From: Microcella alkalica
Lineage (GTDB): Bacteria; Actinomycetota; Actinomycetes; Actinomycetales; Microbacteriaceae
NCBI RefSeq assembly: GCF_014137945.1
Contig: NZ_JACGWX010000006.1
Coordinates: 146,961-210,960, forward strand
Direction: 5' to 3'
Length of the DNA: 64,000 nt
The number at the start of each line of letters is the position of its first letter. The stretch's first letter is position 1. The position numbers and the translations under genes are program-made. Below are positions 16,874 to 26,103 of the stretch, in pieces. A model generated the notes under the pieces. That model had not been told where the DNA came from. It worked only from the letters and a program-made list of their open reading frames with translations, and ran no database searches.

Positions 16874-18532
16874 ATGAGAATCTCCGACGGCGACGTCGTC
16901 GCCCGGCGCTGGCGCAATGGCGCGCTTCTGAGCGCGGTCGCCGCGCTTCTTCTCACTGGATGCTCGGCTCCTGAAGCAGCTCCTACCGACGAGCCCGCGC
17001 CGATCACTGAGTTGACGTCTTCGCTTCCCGCGGCGACCACTGCCGTCGACGAGGTCCGCTGGGGCCTCGTCGAGGGGGAGCCCCGCTCACTCGTGCCCGG
17101 CGCCGACTACAACTTCGTGTGGCCGAACATCTGCGACAGCCTGCTGCGCGTCTCGCCGGACTTCGGTATCGAGCCGGGTCTGGCCGAGCGCGCAGAGTTC
17201 GTCGACCCGGTCACGTTCGTCATCAATCTCCGACAGGGGGTGACGTTCTCGGACGGTAGCGCCGTGACCCCCGAGGATGTCGTCTTCAGTCTGGAGCGCA
17301 GCCGTCAGGATGTCATGTCGCCGTACTTTGGCGCGTTCGTCCTCGTCTCGACCATCGAGGTCACCGGCGAAAACCAGGTGACGGTGAACTTCACAGCACC
17401 TGACTCGATCTTCCGTGAGGCGATGACGGGCGGTCCTGGCGCCATCCTCAGCAAGACCTTCAGCGAACAGCAGGGTCCGGCACTCGGCACTTCCGCCGGA
17501 GAGATTCTCTGTGCCGGCCCGTACGCCCTGGAAAGTTGGACCCCCGGCAGCGACATCACCCTCGTCGCGAATGATGGTTACTGGGACGGTGCCCCGCTGG
17601 TCCAGAAGCTGGTGTTCTCTTTCATTCCTGATGGAACGACGCTCACGAATGCGCTTCTTGCAGGTGAGATCGACGGCGCCTTCAACGTGCCGCCGGCCAG
17701 CCGAGCCGCGTTCGAGGATTCGGATGAAGGCCGACTGATCGTGGGCCCATCGACCGCATCCTTCTCATTCGGGCCCACGCGGACTGACGGGCCGGGCGCA
17801 AACCCGAAGATCCGGCAGGCTCTCAGCATGGCGATCGATCGGGAGCAGTACATCCAGACCGTCCTCAACGGACTGGGCGAAGCGCAGAGCACCTTCGTCG
17901 CCCCCTTCACCTGGGAGGGTTCGGAGGCCGCGAGCGTGTATCAGGCGGCATACGACGCGCTGCCGGAGCCTGCTTTCGATCTCGAAGCGGCCCGAGCCCT
18001 GGTCGAGGAATCCGGCGAAGATCCCTCCGTACCGATCCGCATCGCGATTCCGGCCGGCAGCAAGGAGCTCTCCCAGACCGCGGCTATCGTGCAGGCGGCT
18101 GCGCAGCAGATCGGCCTGACCGTGGAGATCGACGAGCGACAGGCCGCCGATTTCGCCTCCCTCTTCCTGCCCGATCCCGCCGCCAGAGAGAGCGTGGACT
18201 TCCTGGCGACCGCCGGCTACCAGGAGACGCCCGGGGTGCTGACCTATCCGCAGCTCTTCGTGCTTCCGCCTGAGATCGGCGGCATCTTCAACTGGACTGC
18301 GTACGCGGATCCCGAGGTGGTGGGCGCCGTGCAGGCCGCGCGGACCACTCCAGATCCTGTCGGCGCGGCCGAGGCCTACGTCGCCGCGCAGGAAATCTTC
18401 GCTCCCGAGCTCCTCCAGGTGACACTGGCCGGCGCTTACCACACCACCTTCTTGAATAACCGTCTCACTGGCGTGGTGACGTCCGTCGCCTCGTACTCGA
18501 GCCCCTGGGCGCTGCACCTCGGCGGTCAGTGA
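16874..18532 (+). CDS. ABC transporter substrate-binding lipoprotein (SBP family 5, dipeptide/oligopeptide type)
   Basis: A 552-residue extracytoplasmic binding protein. The ATG at 16874 follows GGAGGAAACGC, an excellent ribosome site; an upstream in-frame ATG lacks one. Signal and lipobox: ALLSAVAALLLTGC, with Cys acylated and cleaved by lipoprotein signal peptidase. The SBP_bac_5 body has VTFVINLRQGVTFSDGSAVTPEDVVFSLER, ILCAGPYALESWTPGSDITLVANDGYWDGAP and KIRQALSMAIDREQYIQTVLNG. It delivers its ligand to the two permeases downstream. The family binds peptides, nickel, glycans or aromatic conjugates; the adjacent amidase suggests an amide- or peptide-linked substrate. Confidence 0.9.
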   Translation: MRISDGDVVARRWRNGALLSAVAALLLTGCSAPEAAPTDEPAPITELTSSLPAATTAVDEVRWGLVEGEPRSLVPGADYNFVWPNICDSLLRVSPDFGIEPGLAERAEFVDPVTFVINLRQGVTFSDGSAVTPEDVVFSLERSRQDVMSPYFGAFVLVSTIEVTGENQVTVNFTAPDSIFREAMTGGPGAILSKTFSEQQGPALGTSAGEILCAGPYALESWTPGSDITLVANDGYWDGAPLVQKLVFSFIPDGTTLTNALLAGEIDGAFNVPPASRAAFEDSDEGRLIVGPSTASFSFGPTRTDGPGANPKIRQALSMAIDREQYIQTVLNGLGEAQSTFVAPFTWEGSEAASVYQAAYDALPEPAFDLEAARALVEESGEDPSVPIRIAIPAGSKELSQTAAIVQAAAQQIGLTVEIDERQAADFASLFLPDPAARESVDFLATAGYQETPGVLTYPQLFVLPPEIGGIFNWTAYADPEVVGAVQAARTTPDPVGAAEAYVAAQEIFAPELLQVTLAGAYHTTFLNNRLTGVVTSVASYSSPWALHLGGQ

Positions 18533-18563
18533 TGCGCACGACGCTGGACAGGGGAGAAGAGGG

Positions 18564-19526
18564 ATGATGGGCGCACGAACTGTGAGGCGACTGCTCTCGA
18601 AGATCGGCGCGCTACTCCTGACCCTCTTCCTGTCCAGCGTCGTGATCTTCTCCGCAGTGCTGTTGACCCCCGGGGACCCCGTAGTAGCACTCGCCGGCGG
18701 GGTGCGCCCGACTCCAGAAATGATCGACGCGATCCGCGAGCAGTACCAGCTCGATCAGCCCGTGTGGGTGCAGTACCTCTCGTGGGTCGGGTCGGTATTG
18801 ACAGGAGACCTCGGCACCTCCTTCGTCTATAAGACCGAAGTCATTGACCTCATTGCTCCCCGGTTCGGCATCACTTTCCTGCTCGTTATTTACACGCTCG
18901 TGCTCATCGTCGTCTTCGGCGTCGGCTCGGGGATTCTGGCCGCAGTGCGACGTGGCCGGGTTGAGCAGGCTGTGCTCGTCGGGACGTCGCTGGGCGTCGC
19001 AATGCCAACATTCGTCGTCGCGATCGTTCTGATTTGGATCTTCGGGAGGGTGCTCGGTTGGTTCCCTGTCTACGGACCCGGGGAGGGCCTTCTCGACAAC
19101 CTCTACCACCTGACCCTGCCCGCAGTCTCCCTCGCCGTTCTCTACATCGCATACATCAGCCGGATCACCCGAGGCGCCGTTGTCGCCCAGCTGAGTTCCG
19201 AGCACGTCGAGACTGCGCGCGTGCGGGGAATCCCGCCGAGCAGGATCTTCCGACGCCATGTTTTTCTCAATGCCTCACCACAGCTGCTCTCCGTCGCGGG
19301 CACGACCATCGCGAGCCTCTTCGCGGTCGCCGCTATTGCCGAGCACGCTTTCGGATTGGGTGGCATCGGTGTCCTCCTCACGGAGGCCGCAGCACGCAAG
19401 GACCTCCCTGTCGTGCAGACGCTGTCCCTGATGCTCGTCGCATTGTTCGTCGTCCTCAACGCAATGGTCGACGTGGTGATCGCCATCATCGATCCCGATT
19501 CAGCCCGCCCGAGGAGGGACGCATGA
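18564..19526 (+). CDS. ABC transporter permease, DppB/OppB type
   Basis: A 320-residue permease with six predicted membrane segments. The first (about 12-32) precedes the family's LTPGDPVVALAGG loop, and EHVETARVRGIPPSRIFRRHVFLNASPQLLS is the EAA coupling loop that contacts the ATPase. ATGs at 18564 and 18567 both follow GGAGAAGAGGG; the first is used. Its stop overlaps the next start (ATGA), so the two permeases are translationally coupled. Confidence 0.92.
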   Translation: MMGARTVRRLLSKIGALLLTLFLSSVVIFSAVLLTPGDPVVALAGGVRPTPEMIDAIREQYQLDQPVWVQYLSWVGSVLTGDLGTSFVYKTEVIDLIAPRFGITFLLVIYTLVLIVVFGVGSGILAAVRRGRVEQAVLVGTSLGVAMPTFVVAIVLIWIFGRVLGWFPVYGPGEGLLDNLYHLTLPAVSLAVLYIAYISRITRGAVVAQLSSEHVETARVRGIPPSRIFRRHVFLNASPQLLSVAGTTIASLFAVAAIAEHAFGLGGIGVLLTEAAARKDLPVVQTLSLMLVALFVVLNAMVDVVIAIIDPDSARPRRDA

Positions 19527-20386
19527 GTGTCGGTCAAATCGCCGCCGGCCGGGTGCCAGCGATCTCACGTAGGGCTGCCAAGCGCGATCCGCTACTCGTA
19601 GCCGCTCTGGTGACGCTCTGCGCCATAGCCCTGGTCGTCATCGCAGGCCCATTGATCAGCGCATTTGATCCGAACCAGCTGTACGCGGGTCCTATCTCGG
19701 GCGGGCCCTCGCTTACGCACCCCCTGGGCACCGACGACCTCGGGCGTGACATCCTCGCGCGGGTCATCGCTGGGGGTCCCGCGAGTGTGATCGGCCCACT
19801 TGTTGTGGTCGCTCTGTCGACGACCCTCGGGTCGACGGTCGCTCTTCTCTCAGCGTGGTTCGGCGGTTGGGTCGATGGGATCCTGACCCGCGTCATCGAG
19901 GTGATCTTCGCGATCCCCGGCCTGGTACTCGCCGTCCTCGCAGTGTCGATGTTTGGCAAGGGACTGGTGGCGCCGGTCATCGCATTGTCGATCGCCTACT
20001 TGCCGGTCGTCTCGCGACTTGTGCGGGCAGGAGCGCGGGCCGAGCTCGGCAAGCCCTACATGGCAGCTCTACGCATCCAAGGCGTCAGCTCAACAGCCAT
20101 ACTCTTCCGACACCTCATCCCGGCGCTGCTACCCACGATCCTCGCGCAGGGAGCGCTGGGGTTCGGCTATGCGATGCTCGACCTTGCGGCCATCTCCTTC
20201 CTCGGACTGGGAGCGCCGCCGCCCTCCTCCGACTGGGGCGTCATGATTGCCTCTGGCCAACCGTCCCTTCTCAACGGTGCTCCCGAGCAGTCCCTGTTCC
20301 CGGCACTCCTGGTTGTGCTCACCGTACTGTCCGTAAACATTGTCGGCGCCCGCGTCACCGTCTGGGCGGAGGCGAAGAGCTCATGA
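19523..20386 (+). CDS. ABC transporter permease, DppC/OppC type
   Basis: A 287-residue partner permease. It shows the N-terminal helix LLVAALVTLCAIALVVIAGPLI, the DppC signature THPLGTDDLGRDILARVIAGGP, and the coupling loop KPYMAALRIQGVSSTAILFRHLIPALLPTI with FLGLGAPPPSSDWGVMI. The start at 19523 overlaps the preceding stop by four bases, and its own stop overlaps the ATPase start by four. It forms the heteromeric channel with the upstream permease. Confidence 0.92.
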   Translation: MSVGQIAAGRVPAISRRAAKRDPLLVAALVTLCAIALVVIAGPLISAFDPNQLYAGPISGGPSLTHPLGTDDLGRDILARVIAGGPASVIGPLVVVALSTTLGSTVALLSAWFGGWVDGILTRVIEVIFAIPGLVLAVLAVSMFGKGLVAPVIALSIAYLPVVSRLVRAGARAELGKPYMAALRIQGVSSTAILFRHLIPALLPTILAQGALGFGYAMLDLAAISFLGLGAPPPSSDWGVMIASGQPSLLNGAPEQSLFPALLVVLTVLSVNIVGARVTVWAEAKSS

Positions 20387-22068
20387 CACGCACTGTTCTA
20401 GACATCGACAAGCTCGCCGTGACCGGGCCAGATGGCCAGGCGCTTGTCGCCGATCTCTCGCTGACAGTGTCGGCGGGCGAGGTCGTCGGGCTTGTCGGCG
20501 AGTCGGGCTCAGGCAAGACGCTCACCGTGCGGGCAGTCGCCGGGTTACTTTCCGACGGCCTCGTTGCCAGCGGCACGATCCGAGTCGACGGCGAGAACCT
20601 CGCCGAGCTCCCCGAGCAACACGCGCGCGCAGTGCGTGCTCGCCGTCTCGGCATGGTCTTCCAGACTCCGCGAGCTCACCTGAACCCGCTGCGCACGATC
20701 GGCGACTTCATGATCGAGGCACTCGTCGCGGTGGGCGGGGAGAAACCAGCGGCTGCGGAGAGTCGCGCGGCCGAGCTTCTCGCGGAGGTTGGTATCGCGG
20801 ATCCGGAGCGTCGGCTTCGGCAACGGCCCAGCGAACTGTCTGGCGGGCTCCTCCAGCGCGTCATGATCGCGGCGACACTCGCTATGGACCCGCCGCTACT
20901 TCTCGCCGACGAGATCACCACGGCCCTCGACGTGACGACACAGGAGGAGGTCATGGCCGTACTCGCCGACCTCAGGCGCAGTAGGGGCCTCGCGATGCTC
21001 TTCATCACGCACGATCTCGCGCTCGCGGGCGCAGTGTGCGACCGGATTGCAGTCATGCAAGGCGGCCGCATCGTCGAGACGCTGCAGGCGGAGACAATGC
21101 GTGCTGACGCGCAGCACCCGTACACGCAGCGCCTCCTTTCCGCGACCCTGCCTCCGGATCTTATGCAGGGGGAGCCTGCGACCGAGCCGGTACTGGTTGT
21201 CGACGGGTTGCGCAAGACGTACTCCGTGAGATCGGCAAGCGGCGGACATCGCGAGGAGTTCGTCGCCGTTGACGAGGTTGGCTTCACGCTCGCACCTGGG
21301 GGGTCACTCGGCATCGTCGGCGAGTCCGGCTCTGGCAAGTCGACCACAGCCCGAATCATTTGCGGCCTCGAGCGCGCCGACTCCGGCATCATCCTGGTGA
21401 AGGGTGAGGACTGGACCCGCGTGCCACGCTCGACAACCGGGTGGCGCCGACGAGCTCGGATCGCGCAGATGGTCTTCCAGGATCCGTACCAGTCCCTCGA
21501 CCGCAGACAGACAGCTCGGCAGTGCCTGCGCGAAGCGATTTCCGTCCACCGCCCACGCGAGTCGAGGCCTGCGCTCGATGCGCGCGTTGATGAGCTGTTG
21601 GAAGCTGTCCTACTCACTCCGGACCTCGCCGACCGGCGGCCCCGCTCGCTTTCGGGGGGTCAGCGTCAGCGTGTCGCAATAGCACGGGCGCTCGCGGCCG
21701 AGCCCGAGATTCTGGTGCTGGACGAAGCCGTCTCGGCCCTCGACGTCACCACCCAGGTCGAGATCCTCACGCTTCTCGACCGAATCCGACGGGAAACGGG
21801 GGTCGCGCTCCTCATGATCTCGCACGACCTCTCCGCTGTGCGTCGCGTCTGCGACCACGTCGTGGTGATGCGCGGTGGCCGGATCGAAGAATCGGGCCCT
21901 ATTGCTGAGGTGCTCGATCGTCCGCGAGCCGATTACACCCGTTTGCTTCTTGCTTCCGTCCCACACGAAGGCTGGGTCCCGCAACGCCGGATTCCGACCA
22001 GGACCGCAGCGCTGCCGACGATCGCCACCTCGAACCTCCCCATCCTCGATCCTCAAGGAGAACGATGA
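20383..22068 (+). CDS. Dual-domain ABC transporter ATPase (DppD-DppF fusion)
   Basis: A 561-residue protein containing two complete nucleotide-binding domains. Domain 1 (about 1-255): Walker A GESGSGKT, signature ELSGGLLQRVMIA, Walker B LLLADEITTALD. Domain 2 (about 265-535): Walker A GESGSGKST, signature SLSGGQRQRVAIARALA, Walker B ILVLDEAVSALD. The linker has the oligopeptide-transporter C-terminal pattern HPYTQRLLSATLPP. The fused form is common in actinobacteria. It energises import through the two upstream permeases. A longer upstream frame exists but the ATG at 20383, coupled to the permease stop, is the natural start. Confidence 0.93.
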   Translation: MTRTVLDIDKLAVTGPDGQALVADLSLTVSAGEVVGLVGESGSGKTLTVRAVAGLLSDGLVASGTIRVDGENLAELPEQHARAVRARRLGMVFQTPRAHLNPLRTIGDFMIEALVAVGGEKPAAAESRAAELLAEVGIADPERRLRQRPSELSGGLLQRVMIAATLAMDPPLLLADEITTALDVTTQEEVMAVLADLRRSRGLAMLFITHDLALAGAVCDRIAVMQGGRIVETLQAETMRADAQHPYTQRLLSATLPPDLMQGEPATEPVLVVDGLRKTYSVRSASGGHREEFVAVDEVGFTLAPGGSLGIVGESGSGKSTTARIICGLERADSGIILVKGEDWTRVPRSTTGWRRRARIAQMVFQDPYQSLDRRQTARQCLREAISVHRPRESRPALDARVDELLEAVLLTPDLADRRPRSLSGGQRQRVAIARALAAEPEILVLDEAVSALDVTTQVEILTLLDRIRRETGVALLMISHDLSAVRRVCDHVVVMRGGRIEESGPIAEVLDRPRADYTRLLLASVPHEGWVPQRRIPTRTAALPTIATSNLPILDPQGER

Positions 22069-23477
22069 ACGCCACTCCGCTCTGGCAACTGAGCACTCTC
22101 GAGCTTGCCGAGTCGATCAGGCTCGGACGCACGTCCGCGCGCGAGGTCATCGACGCCCACCTCGATCGGATCGATGAGGTGAATCCTCACCTGAACGCTC
22201 TCACCGTCGTCTTCCACGATCGCGCTCGTGCACTCGCGGACGAAGTGGATGCTGGTCGCGTCACCGGCACCTTCGCCGGCGTGCCATTCACCGTCAAGGA
22301 GAATATCGACCTCACGTGGTCCGCCAGCACCAGCGGGTGGACCTTCCTCGCCGACGCGGTGCCTTCGGCGGACGCAACGATGGTGCGTCGCCTCCTTTCC
22401 GCCGGGGCTATTCCGATCGGTCGGGGAAACATGCCCGACTTCGGACTTCGATGGGACACCGTAAACGATCTATTCGGCCGCACACTCAATCCGTGGGATG
22501 AGGATCGGACAGCGGGAGGCTCGAGCGGCGGAGATGCAGTCGCAGTGGCGGCGGGCATGGCGCCGCTCGGACTCGGCAACGATTACGGGGGATCCCTTCG
22601 TTTGCCGGCGTACGCGGCGGGAGTGTGTGCGCTTCGTCCCTCGGAGGGCAGAATCCCTTCTCCAGTGGCGGTAAGCAATGAGCCGGTCCCGCTCACGCTC
22701 CAGCACTTCGCAGTCAACGGCCCGATCGCGCGCACCGTCGACGACCTAGACGCAGCCTTCTCGATCATGCACGGAGCTGACGAGCGAGACCCACTGGCGG
22801 TAACGCTCCCGCATCCGAGGACGTACGAGGGTCCGCGCCGGGCGGCGGTCGTCCGGAACCCTCTCGGTTGGGGAGTCGAGTCCTCCGTGGCGCTCGGGAT
22901 TGAACGCGCGGCCGAAGCGCTCGCCGAACGCGGGTGGCAGATCGTTGACGCCGAACCGCCGATGCTTGAGGAGGCCGCCGTCCTCTGGCGCAGACTGTCG
23001 ACCGCAGAAATGCTGGGTGCGTTTCTCCCAGGCGGTCTACCCCAGCCGCTCAGCGACGGCGCTACTCAGTACTTTCTCGATGCAGCAAGCGAGACCGAAC
23101 CGTTCGCGGCCGTCGAAGATTACGGCATGGCGTGGGCGCGGAGAATCACGGTTGCGGCGGCATGGCATGCGTTCCAGGTCGAGAACCCCGTCATTCTCGG
23201 GCCCGTATCCACGTCTCGGATGCCCGCGGTCGGCTTCGATCTGGAAGGGCCGGCTGCCGCTACAACGCTATGGCGGTCGCACGCCTTGCTCGTCGCGGTC
23301 AACCTGCTGGGTCTACCGGCAGTCGCGGTCCCCGCTGGACTGGACGTCGAGGGCCTTCCCACCGGAGTTCAACTGATCGGTCCGCGTAACGGGGACCACA
23401 TCGCGCTCGCCGCCGCCCGCGATGTCGAAGCGGTTCTCGGCCACGTGCGACCCGAGCTCACAGCGGTCGCCCGATGA
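22065..23477 (+). CDS. Amidase (amidase signature family)
   Basis: A 470-residue amidase with the Ser-cisSer-Lys triad: Lys78 in VPFTVKENID, the Ser pair at about 153/154 in AGGSSGGDAVAVA, and nucleophile Ser177 in NDYGGSLRLPA. The C-terminal substrate cap ends TGVQLIGPRNGDHIALAAARDVE. It is fused by a four-base overlap to the ABC ATPase and to the DUF3237 gene, so import and hydrolysis are made together. It has no signal peptide and hydrolyses an imported amide in the cytosol. Glu/Asp-tRNA amidotransferase A subunits are relatives, but gatB/gatC neighbours are absent, so a catabolic amidase is favoured. Confidence 0.88.
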   Translation: MNATPLWQLSTLELAESIRLGRTSAREVIDAHLDRIDEVNPHLNALTVVFHDRARALADEVDAGRVTGTFAGVPFTVKENIDLTWSASTSGWTFLADAVPSADATMVRRLLSAGAIPIGRGNMPDFGLRWDTVNDLFGRTLNPWDEDRTAGGSSGGDAVAVAAGMAPLGLGNDYGGSLRLPAYAAGVCALRPSEGRIPSPVAVSNEPVPLTLQHFAVNGPIARTVDDLDAAFSIMHGADERDPLAVTLPHPRTYEGPRRAAVVRNPLGWGVESSVALGIERAAEALAERGWQIVDAEPPMLEEAAVLWRRLSTAEMLGAFLPGGLPQPLSDGATQYFLDAASETEPFAAVEDYGMAWARRITVAAAWHAFQVENPVILGPVSTSRMPAVGFDLEGPAAATTLWRSHALLVAVNLLGLPAVAVPAGLDVEGLPTGVQLIGPRNGDHIALAAARDVEAVLGHVRPELTAVAR

Positions 23478-23935
23478 GCCTCCTCAAGCCCTCGCTCCAG
23501 TTCGTATTCGAGCTCAGAGTGGAAGTCGCGGCACCGGTACGGGTCGGTCGTACGGAATCCGAGAGCCTCAACGTCACTCCGATTACCGGGGGCGTCGTGG
23601 AAGGCCCGCGACTGAATGGCCGGGTCCTGGGGGTCGGCGCCGATTGGTGGGTGACCCGAGGATCCACAACGCAACTCGATGCGCGTTATCTCATCGAGTC
23701 GGCGGATGGTGCCGCCATCGATGTCGTGAACAGAGGCTATTGGCACGCCGGGCCCGAACTCGAGGAGCGGCTCCGTTCGGGGGAGCCGCTCGCCGAGGAC
23801 GAGTTGTATTACCGGACAGCCTTCGTTTTCCAGACAGGCGCAGCCGACTATCGATGGCTAACCGAGGCTCAGTTTGTGGGGTACGCCCGACCCGAAGAGG
23901 GACTCGTCTGCATCCGCGTGTTCAGGCTGGATTGA
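23474..23935 (+). CDS. DUF3237 family protein, copy 2
   Basis: A 153-residue paralogue of the protein at 14088-14543, with the same blocks: LQFVFELRVEVAAPVRVGRTES, ITGGVVEGPRLNGRVLGVGADW, TTQLDARYLIESADGAAIDVVNRGYW, ELYYRTAFVFQTGAADYRWLTEAQFVGYAR. It ends the transporter-amidase operon, overlapping the amidase stop by four bases. Function is unknown. Repeated coupling to hydrolases is the main clue. It is convergent with pobA, whose stop is eight bases away. Confidence 0.83.
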   Translation: MSLLKPSLQFVFELRVEVAAPVRVGRTESESLNVTPITGGVVEGPRLNGRVLGVGADWWVTRGSTTQLDARYLIESADGAAIDVVNRGYWHAGPELEERLRSGEPLAEDELYYRTAFVFQTGAADYRWLTEAQFVGYARPEEGLVCIRVFRLD

Positions 23936-23942
23936 TTCCGGG

Positions 23943-25118
23943 TCAGATCGGCCACCCCGTATACGCCTCGGCAAGATAGGTCTGGCCCGCCGTCGACTGC
24001 GCGATCGAGCGCAGTTCGCCGAGCTGGCGGCGGCGGTCGAAGTCGGACGCGTCGTCGGTGACATGCAGCATGGATGTCATCCACCAGGAAAAGTGCTGCG
24101 CCTTCCAGATGCGCTGCATTGCGCGCTGCTCGAACGTGTCGATGAGGCGCGAGTCGTTCTCCTGTAGAAGTGCTCGCAGAGCTTCGTGGAGCAAGGCGAC
24201 ATCGGCCACGGCGAGGTTCATGCCTTTGGCCCCCGTCGGCGGCACGGTGTGCGCGGCGTCACCGATGATCGCAATACGGTGCTTTCGCATGCCGTGCGAC
24301 ACGAAGCTGCGGAAACGCAGAACGTCGCGCTGAAAGATTGGCCCCTCGATCAAATCGGTGCCCGGCACCCGCTTCTGAATGTTTTCCCAGACCTCGGTCT
24401 CGCTGAGCGAGCTCGGATCGAGTTTCGGGTCGCACTGGAAATACATCCGCTGCACGGTCTCGCTGCGCTGGCTGATGAGAGCGAAGCCGTCGGGGGAGTT
24501 GCTGTAGATGAGCTCGTTCGAACTCGGGGGCGCCTCGCACAGGATGCCAAACCACGCAAACGGGTACTCGCGGAAGTAGCCGCCCTGCATCGACCCGACG
24601 ACCGAGGGACGGACAACGCTACGAGAGCCATCGGCCCCGACAACGAAATCGGCCTCGATGACGAGCTCTTTCCCGTCGGCGTCTACCGCGAGCACGCGGG
24701 GGTGCTCCTGGTCGGACTCATCGATCCCAGTGACGGTGACGCCGAAGCGGAGGTCCTGCCCAGCGGCGACTCGCGCTGCGATGAGATCCTTGAGCACCTC
24801 ATGCTGCGGGTAGAGCCAGGCGCTGCGGCCGGTGAGCGAGGGGAAGTCGATGCGGTGGCCCTCGCCGTCGAAGCGCAGCTCGATGCCGTCGTGGCGGTGG
24901 CCGACGATGCGGGCGCGGCTGTGCTCGCCGAGGCGGTCGAGCAGCTCGACGGTGCCCTGCTCGAGGATGCCCGCGCGGATGGTGCTCTCGATCTCACCTT
25001 GCGTGCGCAGATCGACGACGATCGAGTCGATGCCCGCCTCGTCCAGAAGGTGCGCGAGCAGCAAGCCGGCGGGGCCCGCGCCGACGATGGCGACGGGCGT
25101 GCGGAGGGTCGTGGTCAT
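23943..25118 (-). CDS. pobA: 4-hydroxybenzoate 3-monooxygenase
   Basis: A 391-residue flavoprotein of the expected length that converts 4-hydroxybenzoate to protocatechuate with NAD(P)H and O2. FAD motifs: VAIVGAGPAGLLLAHLLDEAGID (about 9-31), GADGSRSVVRPS, and GDAAHTVPPTGAKGMNLAVADVALLHEAL; RAGILEQGTVELL is characteristic of PobA rather than of other aromatic hydroxylases. I chose the ATG at 25118 after AAGGAGACCCC; an upstream in-frame start adds 27 low-quality residues. It lies downstream of an IclR gene on the same strand. Third-position G/C is almost total in the 5' half but drops clearly in the 3' half (below about 24.5 kb), suggesting a mosaic gene. Confidence 0.93.
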   Translation of the reverse strand: MTTTLRTPVAIVGAGPAGLLLAHLLDEAGIDSIVVDLRTQGEIESTIRAGILEQGTVELLDRLGEHSRARIVGHRHDGIELRFDGEGHRIDFPSLTGRSAWLYPQHEVLKDLIAARVAAGQDLRFGVTVTGIDESDQEHPRVLAVDADGKELVIEADFVVGADGSRSVVRPSVVGSMQGGYFREYPFAWFGILCEAPPSSNELIYSNSPDGFALISQRSETVQRMYFQCDPKLDPSSLSETEVWENIQKRVPGTDLIEGPIFQRDVLRFRSFVSHGMRKHRIAIIGDAAHTVPPTGAKGMNLAVADVALLHEALRALLQENDSRLIDTFEQRAMQRIWKAQHFSWWMTSMLHVTDDASDFDRRRQLGELRSIAQSTAGQTYLAEAYTGWPI

Positions 25119-25244
25119 GGGGTCTCCTTCGACGGGGCCACGGGAGCGGTCGCGCTCAGTGTGCGACGGCGCGCCGCTCGTGTAGCGCATCCGTCTCATT
25201 GATCGGGATGCCCGTCGACGAACTGTGCCGTCAGGGTCGACGCG

Positions 25245-25997
25245 TCACGAGCGCACCCCGAGGGTCCGCTCGATCTCGCGCCGCCCGCGATGCAGCTCGT
25301 CGAGCGCGGCTGCAGTCGGGGCGTCGCGCGGCAGCACGACCGAGAGCGCCGCGACGACCGTGCCCGTCTCGTCGCGCACGGGAACCGCGACCCCCGTCGA
25401 CACGAGCTCGATGGAACCCTGTGCCACGGCGTGGCCGAGCGTGCGCACCTCGGCGAGCTTGCGCCGCAGGGCCGTCGGGTCGGCGATGGTCTCGGCCGTC
25501 AGGCGGGGCAGCCTGCCGGCGAGCATCCGCTCCTGCAGGTCGCGCGTGCCGTAGGCGAGCAGCACAAGGCCGGAGGACGAGGCGTGCAGCGGCAGGCGCC
25601 CGGCGATGCGCGTGACGTTCGAGCCCGACGTCGGGCCGCTGAGTCGTTCGAGGAAGAGCGCCTCATCCTGCTCGAGCACGGCGAGCTGGGTGTGCTCGCG
25701 AATGCGCGCCTGCACTCTCTCCATCGCGGGCAACGCGGCCTGCCGCAGACGCAGCGCCTGCGACGAGCGCGTGGCGAGCTCCCACAGCCGCATGCCGATG
25801 CGGATGCGGCGGTCATCGTCGCGCTCGAGCAACCCCGCATCGATGAGTTCGCCGACGATGCGATGCGCCGACGAGCGCGGCAGCCCCGACCGGCGCCCGA
25901 TCTCGGCGGCCGTCTGCACGGTGCGGCTCGGGGTGAAGGTCTCAAGGACCCGCACGAGGCGGTCGGTGACGGAATCGCCTGTGGGGGAGTTGGCCAT
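25245..25997 (-). CDS. IclR-family regulator between pobA and pcaH
   Basis: A 250-residue IclR protein: HTH in SVTDRLVRVLETFTPSRTVQTAAEIGRRSGLPRSSAHRIVGELIDAGLLERDDD, and an effector domain with LFLERLSG, GRLPLHASSSGLVLLAYG and a late VPVRDETGTVVAALSVVLPR. The ATG at 25997 gives the standard IclR N-terminus; the open frame continues antisense to pcaH but that part is not protein-like. It is divergent from pcaHG across a 106-base gap with two inverted repeats and precedes pobA by 126 bases, so it probably controls one or both. It is not the PcaR-type protein, which is at 32825-33643. Confidence 0.88.
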   Translation of the reverse strand: MANSPTGDSVTDRLVRVLETFTPSRTVQTAAEIGRRSGLPRSSAHRIVGELIDAGLLERDDDRRIRIGMRLWELATRSSQALRLRQAALPAMERVQARIREHTQLAVLEQDEALFLERLSGPTSGSNVTRIAGRLPLHASSSGLVLLAYGTRDLQERMLAGRLPRLTAETIADPTALRRKLAEVRTLGHAVAQGSIELVSTGVAVPVRDETGTVVAALSVVLPRDAPTAAALDELHRGRREIERTLGVRS

Positions 25998-26016
25998 GTA
26001 CTGAGAATGACACTGA

Positions 26017-26057
26017 TTCCCATTGAGTGGGAAAGCAGGGGCGAGCGCACTGTGCGC
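26017..26057. promoter_or_regulatory. Candidate IclR operators in the pcaH upstream gap
   Basis: Two inverted repeats lie between the IclR and pcaH starts: TTCCCA-TTGAG-TGGGAA (26017-26033, perfect 6-bp arms) and GCGCA-CTG-TGCGC (26045-26057, perfect 5-bp arms). Their place between divergent genes suggests regulator binding; which protein binds is inference. Confidence 0.5.
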
Positions 26058-26103
26058 ATGACGACAATCGCGACATCGCTCCAATGTCTTCCGAGGAGAC
26101 CCC

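Noticed and set aside
22065..23477. Aspartyl/glutamyl-tRNA amidotransferase subunit A (gatA)
   Set aside because: Same signature family, but gatB and gatC are absent and the gene is coupled to an importer, so a catabolic amidase is more likely.
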